From Trachythela sp. YZ-2020 (Eukaryota > Cnidaria > Anthozoa > Malacalcyonacea > Clavulariidae), in the NCBI GenBank assembly GCA_016169945.1, contig JADLSH010000363.1, positions 4,354,501 through 4,418,500 of the forward strand: DNA of 64,000 nt. Reading direction: 5' to 3'. Position 1 is the first letter of the stretch. Each line of letters starts with the position of its first letter. Below, one piece after another: positions 47,085 to 58,440 of this stretch. Both the position numbers and the translations under genes were made by a program. Under the pieces are notes generated by a model. It made no database searches. It had not been told where the DNA came from and saw only the letters and a list, made by a program, of their open reading frames with translations.

Positions 47085-47625
47085 AAGAAATTTTACGGAG
47101 ACATTCACACTGGCCCAGTACTATATAATAAGATCAGAACTCCATCATATGAAAAACAAAATTGGACTAAATGCTTATAAATGTCTCTGTCTTTATTCCA
47201 TGAACATTTCAACATGTACTTGATATAACCTGATGCAGGTTCTGTAGGTTCAAAGTGAACTAAGGTAAAGTTAGGGGTACTAATATCCCTTATTGCAGCT
47301 GAATGTTCAATTTCAAGGAACGCAGCTCAAATGTGATCTTGTCGAAGGATTACCAGGGCGCCTCTGGCTGCCACCATACAATTCATGTTTGATCAAGGAG
47401 CACAACTAAGGCGGAAGGGTTAGTTTTCCGTAAGGGAGGAATACCGTTGGACCCGGAGGAAAACCCTCGAAGCATAGGAGAGAACCAACCACAGTGCTAG
47501 TTACGCAAGTTTTCATCCTGAGTAATACCCGACCATTGACTTACAGTAGCAGGGATTAACTCAGCAGTAAAGGACAACGCGGTATCTGTCACCCGTGCCG
47601 TCCAATACTGCCCTGACCTCTGAGT
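47085..47625 (-). repeat. SINE-like retroelement copy A
   Basis: Similar over its length to 62955-63455: shared CTAATATC, CTGAATGTTCAATT, AACTAAGG(C/T)GGAAG and GAAAACCC(T/G)CGAAGCA. The high-coordinate end carries a tRNA-like head on the minus strand, like the SINE at 24235-24445. Confidence 0.65.
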
Positions 47626-47911
47626 TAAGCCAGCTATACAGCAGGTTAATGGCAAGGATCAACTTCACTATGCTTGATAAACTCATGTAAGTTGAAATTG
47701 GTTGGTTCTATATCGCGTGATTTGAGGTTTTCCCCTCTCACTTAAAACTAACCCTTAAAGGCATTAACCATAACTAACACTCAGAGACCTTTGTCAATTG
47801 GGTTGTATAACCTGTTAAGGCTTTCCGTCCACATCAGAGTGGCAAACACAATAAACTCAGCCTAAATTACCATTACTGATGTTTATAAACCTTTATTCAC
47901 ATTGATTTTAG

Positions 47912-48165
47912 GATAACAGAGAAAATGTAGGTGTTGGTTTACGTCGTCCATACCTGCGTGTGGTAGGTATTCAAGTGGACACAGATGGCCCAGGAAGAAG
48001 TGCTGCTAATGCTGTAGATATGGAGGAAGAAGAGGAATTCAGACGTGTGGCTGCAAGACCTGATGTTTATGATGTCATTGCAGGAAGTATTGCGCCATCT
48101 ATTTATGGTAGTGAGAATATCAAGAAAGCCGTTGCTTGTCTGCTCTTTGGAGGATCCATGAAAAG
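47912..48165 (+). CDS. MCM5: MCM5 exon upstream of the Walker A exon
   Basis: An intact 254-bp exon with a TTTTAG acceptor and GGTACA donor context. It reads [20 protein letters not shown]...[29 protein letters not shown] and ends LLFGGSMK-R split by the intron, which is MCM5 just before its AAA+ core. In a normal gene the next exon is LPDGLTRR..., but the only copy of that exon lies upstream at 45753. Downstream come NLR copy 2, then later MCM5 exons. Either the exon belongs to a gene whose Walker A exon was lost in unit 2, or the locus is rearranged. Confidence 0.9.
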
Positions 48166-48559
48166 GTACAATGGTGTAATATTTTGTATTTTAAATTTTG
48201 TTATGCAACACAGAAGTATACCTTCAGTTGATATGTTTAATCATTATTGGCTGAGGTTTATAACTTGCAGATTATATCTTAAAATATTATCTCATTACCC
48301 CATGGATATTCAGAACAATCCGACGTGCACATTCTACACATGTTACTGTGAATGCAGGCCAGCCTGAATTTGTTGCAAGACGATAGTCACAATTTCTGAT
48401 AGTGAACGCATCCACTCTATTTTTGCTTCAGTAAAATATCACATTTTGTTCAAAAATCAATTAAGAATGTCAATGACAAGCCTACATAATATGGAGCCAT
48501 TGCTAGACCTGACTCAATTCGAGATCAGTCCATATGCGTAGGATGGTCAAAGACTCTTT
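48166..48559. other. Non-coding stretch, start of the interval to NLR copy 2
   Basis: If unit 2 is read as one gene, this is the start of the MCM5 intron that contains the NLR. 48534-48585 (AAAGACTCTTTGTCTACTCA, CCGCTTGAGCGCCTAATTG) is inverted relative to 62176-62230, so it is a dispersed repeat. Confidence 0.45.
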
Positions 48560-50040
48560 GTCTACTCACCGCTTGAGCGCCTAATTGAAATCTCTTTGAA
48601 AATTTGATACTTTTTCTGAATCTAAACATAATATATATTCTAATGCATGTAGCTTCATTTTAAACAAGGATCAGATATATATTTTTGTAAATTATACTCC
48701 GTTTTGAACCTTGAACTCGGTGCAAATATGAAATATATTTGACATTATCCGGTCTATTTTATCATATCTAGCATTAAAATACAAATAATTTTTAATTTTA
48801 GTTAATACACGCAAATAGAGACACAAAAGTTGCATATGCAGTTTTCTGATCTTTCATATGATGCCAAAGACCCGCTGTTTGCACAACGCTCCAGCACCTA
48901 ATATTAATAATCATGATATTTTTCCGGTCTCCAGGTCCGTAACTCCAGGTCCGTAACTAAATGGAGCCTTGCGATTGGTTGATTATGATTTTCGCGTCAA
49001 AATAGACACAGGAGTAAAGGCAATCTTTATATTTAAAAATCTACCCAAAAAGTTTAAAAAAACTTCATAGTGAAGATAGAACAATATACTGAATTAGCTT
49101 AAATATGTGGTCTTCGTACTAAGCAGGATGTATACACTGAAATTAACTTTATTCAACCGGACCACAATGTGAAAGACGGACCAAATATTTGTAAATTTGA
49201 TCTTGCTGAATCTGAATACCTATATTCTAACAGCTTTATTTTGAATACCAGTCAATCAAACATTTTAGTTTTTCAATTTCTCTCCGTTTTGAACATTTAG
49301 ATCAATTTACCTTGGCGCTAAAAGTGAGATTTAGGCATTTTCTAGTCTATTCTATCATATTTGGTATTCCATCGCAAACAATTTTTAATTAACTGAATAC
49401 AATGTCAGAGACATAAAAGCTCAATCACAGCCTTCATTGTTAGCATAATGTTCGAACACCTAATATCTGTTTGGAAATTTGATACTTTGCTGATTCTAAC
49501 TAACATGTACTAACATCTATATTGTATTTTGAGCAACAATCAATCAATCAGTAATTCATATCCTCTCCGTTTTGAACATTCACCTTGACGTTCAATGTGA
49601 AATTTTGGTCATTTTCTATAGTCTATTTTATCACATCATATAGTAATCAATACCAAGCCTTTTTTAATTAACTTAATACAATGTCAGAGACATAAAAGCT
49701 CTCCATGAAGTTTCCCGATCTTTTTATATCCTAAGACGGTCGAAGACACATTGTTTGTTCTGCATCCAATATATCTGTTTGTAAATTTGATACTTGTTCT
49801 AAATCTAAACATCGTCTAGTTTGTAATAACTTTATTTTGCACTTTGTCTTTGAACATTAATAATTTTTACTAGTTTTTGTATTCCGTTTTGAGCAGTTTA
49901 TATCGCTGCAAAATCTGAAACATTCGATATTTTCTAGTCTATTATATCATTTAGTATTCTTGACAACGAATTTTTAATCAACTTAATACAATATCAGAGA
50001 CATAAAAGCTCCCCATGCAGTTCCGATCTTTTGTATTGGT
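48560..50040. repeat. Degenerate ~300-bp tandem repeat upstream of NLR copy 2
   Basis: A block containing TCTATTTTATCATAT, AATTTTTAATT, AATACAATGTCAGAGACATA and AAAAGCTC recurs near 48750-48830, 49340-49420, 49620-49700 and 49930-50010. Spacing is about 290-320 bp for the last three. The last block ends ~120 bp before the NLR start, so the array may form its promoter region. Confidence 0.7.
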
Positions 50041-50161
50041 TTAACCATGCATTGACAATAACTTAATGTGTCATCAAAAGTTGATAACATTTACCCATTG
50101 CCGCGTCATAAACACAACTGTACTCTATAGTAAGCGACGTTTCAAATATTCAAATATCAAG

Positions 50162-53100
50162 ATGATAGACGCAGTTAAGGATTATTTAACGCCAAAGACA
50201 TTCAGTATTCTGGCATACGTATGTTCGATTGTTCATTTTCTTTGTGGCCTGGTATTTACAGGTATTGTTATTGCTTTAAAAGAAGGAGAGGCTGGGAAAT
50301 TTACTTGTAATGTCGCGCCTGAAAGTACGGCGACATACAAGATACAAGTCGACAAAGCATGTTACTCAAGATACCAAAGGAATTACAATTCTCCACTGCC
50401 ATTTTATGGCTTTGTCATACAGAGTATTTGGTTCCCAATTATTGTCGCTGTTGTCTATTCTCTCGGGGTACGAAGTCGTGTTGAGGAAATCGATTCAAGT
50501 AATGAACCACAAACTGAAGGCGAAGCAGAGAATCAGGTACGGAACAGAGGAACTTTTTATGTTTTTTATTGCTATTTTTCTCACCTTGCTATCCGTTTTC
50601 TATCTGGGATACTGTTTACTACCCTACAGTATGCAGTGTTCTTTCCAAGTGATTTTGACTTCGAGTTTAGCTGTACTTTGCCACCAACAGGGTTTATGTC
50701 CAAGATAGGAAAGAATGCAAGTGTCAGTCAATTGAATAGTACATTTATTACATGTGAGAATTCGACTGCATCTGAGAAAAGATTGTGGTCGGTCATCGTA
50801 TGTGTATTAAACACAGGTTTTGCCTTGATAATGCTTGCGGAAGTGATTCGTCTTTGCCGACGATTTCCAAACTGCAAATGTAGAGTTGGTTGGAGTTGTG
50901 ATAGAGAGTTCATTATTGTCTATTTGTTACGAAAGCGATGTAGCCGTATTGATCTTCAGTTAACAAATTTGCAAGAATGTGTAGACTTTTACAAAAGACA
51001 AATTTTGCTGCCTTCTCCTATATCTGACGTAATTTATGGAACAAAAACTGGTTTTGATGAGTTGTATATAAACCTTGTTATTCATACTGAACGAGCTCCA
51101 CACAAGTTTTCAAAGAACATGAAACGTCATGAAATGTTTGATGTTTATATGGAAGTTCCAGAACACTCTAGATCTCTAAAAGAGTTAAAAGATCTATTTT
51201 ATCCCAACAAAGATACAAACGACAAGGTTCCTCACAAGATTCTGGCGGTTGGTCGTCCCGGAATAGGAAAAACTGTCTTGACTGAAAAAATTATGCGTGA
51301 TTGGGCTAATGGAATTGATGAATATTATTGTGGCAAGATTGCCTTCTATTTTAAATTTAGATGGTTTAATCCCAAAGAATTGGATAACATAACTCTTAAG
51401 ACATTTCTTCGTTATGGAACAGGATTGCGCGATCAGAAATTTGAAAGAATTTATGAAGATATAACAAAAGAGCCAGGAAAAGCCATTCTTATTTTTGATG
51501 GTTTGGATGAATTTAATGGCCATGTGGAATGCTTAGACCACTTACAACCTCCAAACGATCCTAGTATTTGCATGTCTGGAATTTCATTGTTTATTAAACT
51601 GATTTCTGGACACTTATTGCAAGGGGCAACAGTTCTAGTAACGAGCAGGCCAACTGCAAGTGAGTTTTACTTGAGGCTTAAATGTGATAGAACTGTTGAG
51701 ATTATTGGTTTCACCTCAGATAAAATTGAAGAGTATGTCAGCAGATTTTGTAACAATAATAAGAGAAGTGATCTAAAAACAAAGATATGGAACCATATAA
51801 ATTCCACGTCAGACTTGTTAAATTTATGTTACATTCCGGTAAATTGCTCTATCGTTTCTGTTATCCTATTTGAATGTCTCGATGATCCTAGAAATGAGAC
51901 CGGTGCTCTTCCAACGACACTGAGTGAACTTTATCAGGCAGCCGTAGATCATTTTGATAAGCATCACTATAGAACATTACATGTTGAATCTTTTGAAGAA
52001 GCAATCAAGAAACTTCAATTATTGGCATACAATGGCATTGAACATGGGCAACTCATTTTCAATAACGAATTATTTGATGAAGAAATGAAAAAGTCTGGTT
52101 TGTTGAACAGTTTATCTAACCCTCTTTTCCCAATTCAAACACAATTCTGTTTCATTCATTTAACTATACAAGAATTTCTTGCTGCAAAACATGTGACTGA
52201 GACATTCGCTCCAGAAGAAATAAAGGAGTTTATCACCACTCATATTGAAAGTGGTAAGTGGCAGTTAGTGCTTCAGTTTATTGCTGGCATTTTGGGCATG
52301 AAAATGAAGATGTTTAAAAGAAACTACTACAAGGATTGTGTTTTGGCATTTACCAAAAGGTTCATTGTTGAGTATGGTCTACTTGAACTAGGAGATTTTA
52401 GAATTAATTATACTCAGTATAGTTTATTGTTTGTATTGAAGTGTTTGAGAGAAGTGGAAGATGAAGAAATTGTTAAAGAAGCTTGTGAAACAACTGCTAT
52501 GAATGATGTTGTGAGACTAAGTATTGGGACAATGTCAAATTATGAGTTGACGTCAAGTGACTGCACGGCAGTGACATTTGTTTGCAAACACATGAAGAAA
52601 TTGACGAAATTAGATTTCAGCCTTACCAGTGAAGAATGTTATCCGGAACTTATTAAATTGCTACAACAAAGATGCATAGAACAATTTAAGGTTTCTAGCG
52701 TTCTTCAATTATATAGCTTCTCAACAGCAGAGCCTCTTTTTAGAGCATTGATGAACTCAAAGTGTACATTGAACCACAAACACAGTAAGCTTACCGAGTT
52801 AGAACTTTCTGATGTAGTCATAACCAATGAAAGTTTATCGATCATGTGTGAGTTATTTAAAAACGGGCATGCAAGTTGTCTTGAAACATTATACCTACGG
52901 AATGGTAAAATGAGTTCACATGAAATATACATACTTTCTCAAGTCCTTGACAATACATTTTGTCCTGAACTTACATGTCTGAATCTTGGTTCTAATGAAA
53001 TTCGTGATGATGGTGTAATAGAGTTGTGTAATACTCTTATTAAGCATAAGCTATTTAAGCTTACTAAGCTGAGTCTTGGTAGGTGTTTGTTAACTTATCA

Positions 53101-53818
53101 ATGTGTAACTTTTCTGTGTGAGCTACTCAGAGATAAACATTGCAAACTGACTGTTTTGGTACTCTCATGGAATGAAAGTATACGTGATGAAGGTTTACGT
53201 ATGTTGTGTGAACATGCTTTAACAAACGAGCATTGTAAACTTGCGAAGTTGGAGTTGGTTCAATGTTCATTAACAGATCAATGTATACCCGAGCTATGTA
53301 AAGCATTGCAAGATGAACGTTGCAAACTGACTGATTTGTCACTCGCACGTAATGAAGGTATAACTGATGACGGTTTACGTATGTTGTGTGAGAATGCTCT
53401 AACAAACGAGCATTGTAAACTTGCGAAGTTGGAGTTGGGTGAATGTTTATTAACAGATCAATGTATACCCGAGCTATGTAAAGCATTGCAAGATGAACGT
53501 TGCAAACTGACTGATTTATCACTCGCTGCACGTAATGAAGGTATAACTGATGACGGTTTACGTATGTTGTGTGAGAATGCTCTAACAAACGAGCATTGCA
53601 AACTTGCGAAGTTGGACCTGTCTTGGTGTTCATTAACAGATCAATGTATACCCGAGCTATGTAAGGCATTGCAAGATGAACATTGTGTGCTTAATGAATT
53701 GTGGCTATGTTCCTATAAGTTTACTGAGGAAGGCAAGAGATCACTTCTTGAAATCGAAAGACACAGAGTTTGTAGAGCTAGAGGTTTGAGAATTAGCAGT
53801 AATTATAGTAGACATTGA
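50162..53818 (+). CDS. NLR copy 2: four-pass membrane module + NACHT + LRR receptor
   Basis: This encodes 1218 residues in one exon. The ATG at 50162 matches the start of NLR copy 1; the open frame extends to 50066 but that part is unrelated. Domains: TM1 ~14-39, loop 1 with C49/C67, TM2 ~81-103 beginning FYGFV, cytosolic loop, TM3 ~133-162, loop 2 with C171/C198 and three N-glycosylation sequons, TM4 ~208-231, and a cysteine-rich stretch to ~246. The NACHT has GRPGIGKT (364-371), LIFDGLDE (~443) and LVTSRPTA (~492). A helical region follows to ~780, then LRRs of the C-K-L-x-x-L-x-L type to the end. Four TMs with two cysteines per outer loop resemble innexin/pannexin, and LRRC8 channels also join such a pore to LRRs; homology is not shown. 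Likely a membrane-anchored innate sensor, possibly channel-forming. Confidence 0.85.
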   Translation: MIDAVKDYLTPKTFSILAYVCSIVHFLCGLVFTGIVIALKEGEAGKFTCNVAPESTATYKIQVDKACYSRYQRNYNSPLPFYGFVIQSIWFPIIVAVVYSLGVRSRVEEIDSSNEPQTEGEAENQVRNRGTFYVFYCYFSHLAIRFLSGILFTTLQYAVFFPSDFDFEFSCTLPPTGFMSKIGKNASVSQLNSTFITCENSTASEKRLWSVIVCVLNTGFALIMLAEVIRLCRRFPNCKCRVGWSCDREFIIVYLLRKRCSRIDLQLTNLQECVDFYKRQILLPSPISDVIYGTKTGFDELYINLVIHTERAPHKFSKNMKRHEMFDVYMEVPEHSRSLKELKDLFYPNKDTNDKVPHKILAVGRPGIGKTVLTEKIMRDWANGIDEYYCGKIAFYFKFRWFNPKELDNITLKTFLRYGTGLRDQKFERIYEDITKEPGKAILIFDGLDEFNGHVECLDHLQPPNDPSICMSGISLFIKLISGHLLQGATVLVTSRPTASEFYLRLKCDRTVEIIGFTSDKIEEYVSRFCNNNKRSDLKTKIWNHINSTSDLLNLCYIPVNCSIVSVILFECLDDPRNETGALPTTLSELYQAAVDHFDKHHYRTLHVESFEEAIKKLQLLAYNGIEHGQLIFNNELFDEEMKKSGLLNSLSNPLFPIQTQFCFIHLTIQEFLAAKHVTETFAPEEIKEFITTHIESGKWQLVLQFIAGILGMKMKMFKRNYYKDCVLAFTKRFIVEYGLLELGDFRINYTQYSLLFVLKCLREVEDEEIVKEACETTAMNDVVRLSIGTMSNYELTSSDCTAVTFVCKHMKKLTKLDFSLTSEECYPELIKLLQQRCIEQFKVSSVLQLYSFSTAEPLFRALMNSKCTLNHKHSKLTELELSDVVITNESLSIMCELFKNGHASCLETLYLRNGKMSSHEIYILSQVLDNTFCPELTCLNLGSNEIRDDGVIELCNTLIKHKLFKLTKLSLGRCLLTYQCVTFLCELLRDKHCKLTVLVLSWNESIRDEGLRMLCEHALTNEHCKLAKLELVQCSLTDQCIPELCKALQDERCKLTDLSLARNEGITDDGLRMLCENALTNEHCKLAKLELGECLLTDQCIPELCKALQDERCKLTDLSLAARNEGITDDGLRMLCENALTNEHCKLAKLDLSWCSLTDQCIPELCKALQDEHCVLNELWLCSYKFTEEGKRSLLEIERHRVCRARGLRISSNYSRH
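53109..53700 (+). repeat. 180-bp LRR-pair tandem units in NLR copy 2
   Basis: A 60-codon unit (two LRRs, starting ELCKALQDE) repeats with start points near 53291, 53471 and 53653. The last interval is 183 bp through an added alanine codon. Neighbouring units differ at few sites. Copy 1 has fewer units (phrases near 13790 and 13970). Confidence 0.88.
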
Positions 53819-54110
53819 CTCTTGTATAAATAGATGAAATAAGACTAAATTTGAAATATACAGTATTGTTAAAACCCATCTATTGTTGGGTTTCTGTGAG
53901 GTTGGGTTTGGGATCTTGTTTATAGAAAACATTTTCAAAGGGTTAGTTTAGGACGTGATCTGGGTGGTCTAAGGTTATAGGATCAATGATTATCAGTAAT
54001 ATTTTGGGTTTGGAATAAGGTTTGAAATGGGTTTATGTTTAAGTTTAGAGAAAGGATAAGGTTTTTAATATTTAGTTTAGCTGCACCTTTGATCAAGTCT
54101 TGCCTTTACG
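53819..54110. other. 3' flank of NLR copy 2
   Basis: Shared with NLR copy 1 up to ~53960. After that it is unique, with TTTAGTTTAG-type low-complexity sequence, until the duplicated segment begins at 54111. Confidence 0.5.
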
Positions 54111-55671
54111 CTTAAGAGAGCAGCTATACTGTCTTCATACGGCGTATTTTATATGTGCCGAATTATATTTGGAGTAAAATTTCCATGATGTGAAACAGAT
54201 TATGTTAGGCGTAATAGATCACTCTATACCATTTTTACTCGTTCAAGCGCCGCTGCCGATGAAGCACCGCATATGATCGAGTGTAAAATTATAAACAAGG
54301 AGCACTGCCCTCGAATAGAAGCACCCTCATACAGAATTGTTCAAGAAGCAACAACAATGCATCTCAATCTTAAATTTTAGCCAGTGTTTCTCCTATATGT
54401 TAAAGAAAGTATATTTCAATGCCCTCTCTTATTTCAATGCTCTCTCTTTAAATAAGCTTACTCTTACATTTAACTTTGAGAATGCACATTTCCATCGCGA
54501 AGGCGGAGAACTTTGCCTGCACAACAAGCCCAACTTCTCTTTTTTACGAATACAATATTTTGAACGATTGCCGCCCTCAAATAAACGCCGCATCCGAGAC
54601 ACTAAAAATTTAAAGAGCGTACGCTACTGAATACATATTAATAGGCGTCTGCAGGCACCAAGCGAAAAGTCGCGATGAATTAATAGCTCAACAAAGGAGG
54701 AATAAAAGGAGAACACAAACTATCAATTAGGCAAGTAAATCTTATTTAAAATTGCACATTTTATCACATATTTTTACTATTCAACAAACTTATAGTATAC
54801 TAAAACAACTCTACCCAAGATTGGGCTACTTGTGATTTCACCAAACACTGCAGGTTTTCTCTGGCTATCCTGGTTTCTTCCTGCAGTAACATTGAACCAA
54901 CTGATACATAATGAAGCGAGGAGATATACAAATGGAAAAGAGCTCTGAAAATGTTTCCATCTGCTGAAACATTTTCAGAGAAACTTTTGTTAGCAAGATT
55001 TGATACTTCAACTTATTCAGCCCTTGTAAGTGACGTCATAACTCAAACCTGTTTGGCTTAAGCCACTTTGGGTGGCAAATTTAAACCAATTAAAATGAAA
55101 TTCAACACGTACGCCAACTTTCCGTAACAACTCGATTTCTAGACATGCTAAAACAACAAACTATACACCAAGATACTCCACGTTGTTCAAGGATTCTAGC
55201 GAGATATAGCTTGTCTTATAACTGTCCGTCGTATTTCGCAAGATATAAACAAAAACGGCATTCGATGAAATCCACGATAATGCCACCAGTGACTTTAGCA
55301 TGACGTAATATTCTCGCGTGACTGCACGAGCCGAATAGAAGAATTATCGTATGTAAAAAAATGCATGAAGAAAGTGAAAATTTGTTTCAACCATGCATTT
55401 ACTACTGACACGTAACAAGTTACAAGTCTACATAACAAAACTCAACGTATTATGGGATTCCATAATACGTTGAGTATTATCAAAGGGATTCCATATCGAA
55501 CACCTTACAATGCCACATAGATTGATATGTAAAAAATGAACAAAGTAGCAATTGTTACTCATCATGCATTTACTACCGACACGGTCAGGCAAACATTGTT
55601 CTGGACAACTCTGCATTTAAGTATATTTTAAACATTTTTCCTTTCCAATATTGTTTGCCTATTTGTTCCAA

Positions 55672-55744
55672 GTAATTTCATCGTGGAGGGCGGGGCTATG
55701 GTCTTGGCTGATGGTGGAGTTGTTTGCATTGATGATTTGATAAG
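55672..55744 (+). pseudogene. MCM5: MCM5 Walker B exon remnant, unit 2
   Basis: It reads [20 protein letters not shown] and then shifts frame through loss of one base compared with unit 1 (GATGAATTTGATAAG there, GATGATTTGATAAG here), reaching a stop at the exon end. The Walker A exon that should precede it is deleted. Confidence 0.85.
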
Positions 55745-56098
55745 GTAATATATGTCAAGGATAGTTTAACTATGTTGAGAAAAGATGTTCTATTGTACTA
55801 CGCGTCCGCTTTTGTCGTCTTGAAAATGTAGACAGACAAGGATCACTGGATGAATAAGGAATGATTCTTACTGGAGCTGATAGCACTGATAATATACTAT
55901 GATATTACGTGAAAAAATAAACTAGAGCGCATTGCATACGTCTTAGCTAAAATGAGTTAACAAGGGAATTATGAGTAGATATAATCTATCCATGATGGGT
56001 ATACTCGTCTAGCGTTTAACAGAGAAAAACAATCGGTCTCATTGCGGCTTTATGAGTTACTAATGGAACCTATAAACATATTTTGTACAATTTCTTAG

Positions 56099-57070
<972 letters not shown>

Positions 57071-57163
57071 GCTGGTATTACAACGACATTAAATACAAGA
57101 TGTTCAGTTCTTGCTGCTGCTAACTCTGTGTTTGGAAGATGGGATGAAACCCAAGGTGAAGAG
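57071..57163 (+). pseudogene. MCM5: MCM5 exon with [20 protein letters not shown], unit 2
   Basis: An intact 93-bp exon (31 codons) with TTTAG acceptor and GTAATA donor. It encodes the sensor-1 region of MCM5, ending [11 protein letters not shown]. The following MCM5 exons (FMPTILSRFD region with the arginine finger, and the rest up to the sensor-2 region) are not visible before 57945. Confidence 0.88.
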
Positions 57164-57944
57164 GTAATAAGCGTCTTTTCATCACATGCAATGATTTTCT
57201 TTAAAGTTCTCATGAAACAAAATTTTCGCATTTGTATTTGTTACAGAATCAGTTTGAATATGTAGTTCGTGATTTTCCCAAAATTTCACATCTTTCCCAA
57301 AATTGTTTTGACGTAATTGTTTTGGATGTAATCCCCAAACAAATGACGTCCTCGACCCAACATTTAGGCACTCCAGTGTAGTATCTTCATCAGTGAAGAT
57401 CTGAAGTCGCTCCTTACGTACTCCAGGAACGACGTCATCGTCAAGGCCGAGATATTTTACCTATTTAATATGGCTACCATCATTCCCATTCAAAGCGCGA
57501 TAGGTAAAGCATTTGCACATAAAGATTGGCACATGGTAATTTCGTGTATAAGATAACTGTGTGGGATAACTCACTAGTCGTTACCACCAAACAATTGTTA
57601 CGGTGAAAGGCGTTGCCTTGAAGCATGGAACATAAATATGAATCATTATGCTTTCAAATTTGAATAGGATTAACGGTAGCTATATCTACATTAGACTACC
57701 TTCATCTTGATTGGTGGTGACGTCATCCTTGATTATGTAAGGGGGCACATTGAGAGTTTAAATCACCCCTGATGAAGACTCTTGATTGTTATCTAGGATT
57801 ACACTGAGATATTTAAGTGAAACATGTCTGATGTTATCATTGGTTGCCGTGAACTTGTCTTCTTTGATCTATTACTGTTAGGTTAGCCATAATTGTTTTC
57901 ATGGCTATTTTGAGCGTATATGTAAATATTATTTTATATTTCAG
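57164..57944. other. Interval between MCM5 exons, unit 2
   Basis: No coding exon recognised. It contains GACGTCATCGTCAAGGC and CACCCCTGATGAAGACTC-type sequence that looks like dispersed repeat, unconfirmed. Confidence 0.4.
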
Positions 57945-58086
57945 ACAACTAGAAGCCATTGTTCGTATTTCTGAATCTCTGGCGAAAATGAGACAAGCGC
58001 CATTTCCACCGAAGCCGACGTTGATGAAGCTTTGAGATTGTTTCAGGTGTCCACACTTGACGCTGCCATGTCTGGAAGTTTAGCAG
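57945..58086 (+). pseudogene. MCM5: MCM5 exon with [15 protein letters not shown], unit 2
   Basis: It begins in phase (A|CAA after AG) with [20 protein letters not shown]. It then loses one T (CCATTTCCACC), shifting frame; the alternative frame continues [20 protein letters not shown] then SGSLAG to a GTATTC donor. This is the winged-helix-side sensor-2 region of MCM5. The frameshift is either real decay or a consensus error. Confidence 0.87.
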
Positions 58087-58170
58087 GTATTCCAATAAAA
58101 ACATTATTTAAACTAAACTAACCTTACTTTTTTGTTCTGGTTAACACTATAGTTGTAAACATGCAGTTCT

Positions 58171-58440
58171 CCCTAGAGTTCTACTAAGGACAATACCCTA
58201 TTGATCTAATGTTTTTACAGGAGGAAATCCAATTTGAACTAAATTTATTTATACTAGATAGGTCTATCAGTTCTAAACTGTGCTCTCTAGAGTTCTACTA
58301 AGGAGTAAGGACAATCCCCTATTAATCTAAAGTTTTTATGGGAGGAAACCTAATTTGAACTAAATTTATTTATGCTAGATAGATCTATCAGTTCTAAAGT
58401 GTCCTCTTCAGCGCTCCAATAAGGGTTACTCCTTATTGTT
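58171..58440. repeat. ~115-bp tandem repeat, about 2.3 units
   Basis: CTAGAGTTCTACTAAGGA, then CCTATT(G/A)ATCTAA, GGAGGAAA, AATTTGAACTAAATTTATTT and TCTATCAGTTCTAAA repeat with start points near 58173 and 58291. A third degenerate partial starts near 58410. Confidence 0.8.

Noticed and set aside
47960..48367. A 135-residue complete gene
   Set aside because: The first 69 codons are an internal MCM5 exon; the rest is intron read-through after a clear GT donor at 48166.
50066..50161. 32 extra N-terminal residues of NLR copy 2
   Set aside because: They are not shared with copy 1, whose start aligns with the ATG at 50162. The extra part is just an open upstream frame.
53127..53669. 180-residue minus-strand frame with internal repeats
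   Set aside because: It is the antisense shadow of the LRR tandem units of NLR copy 2.
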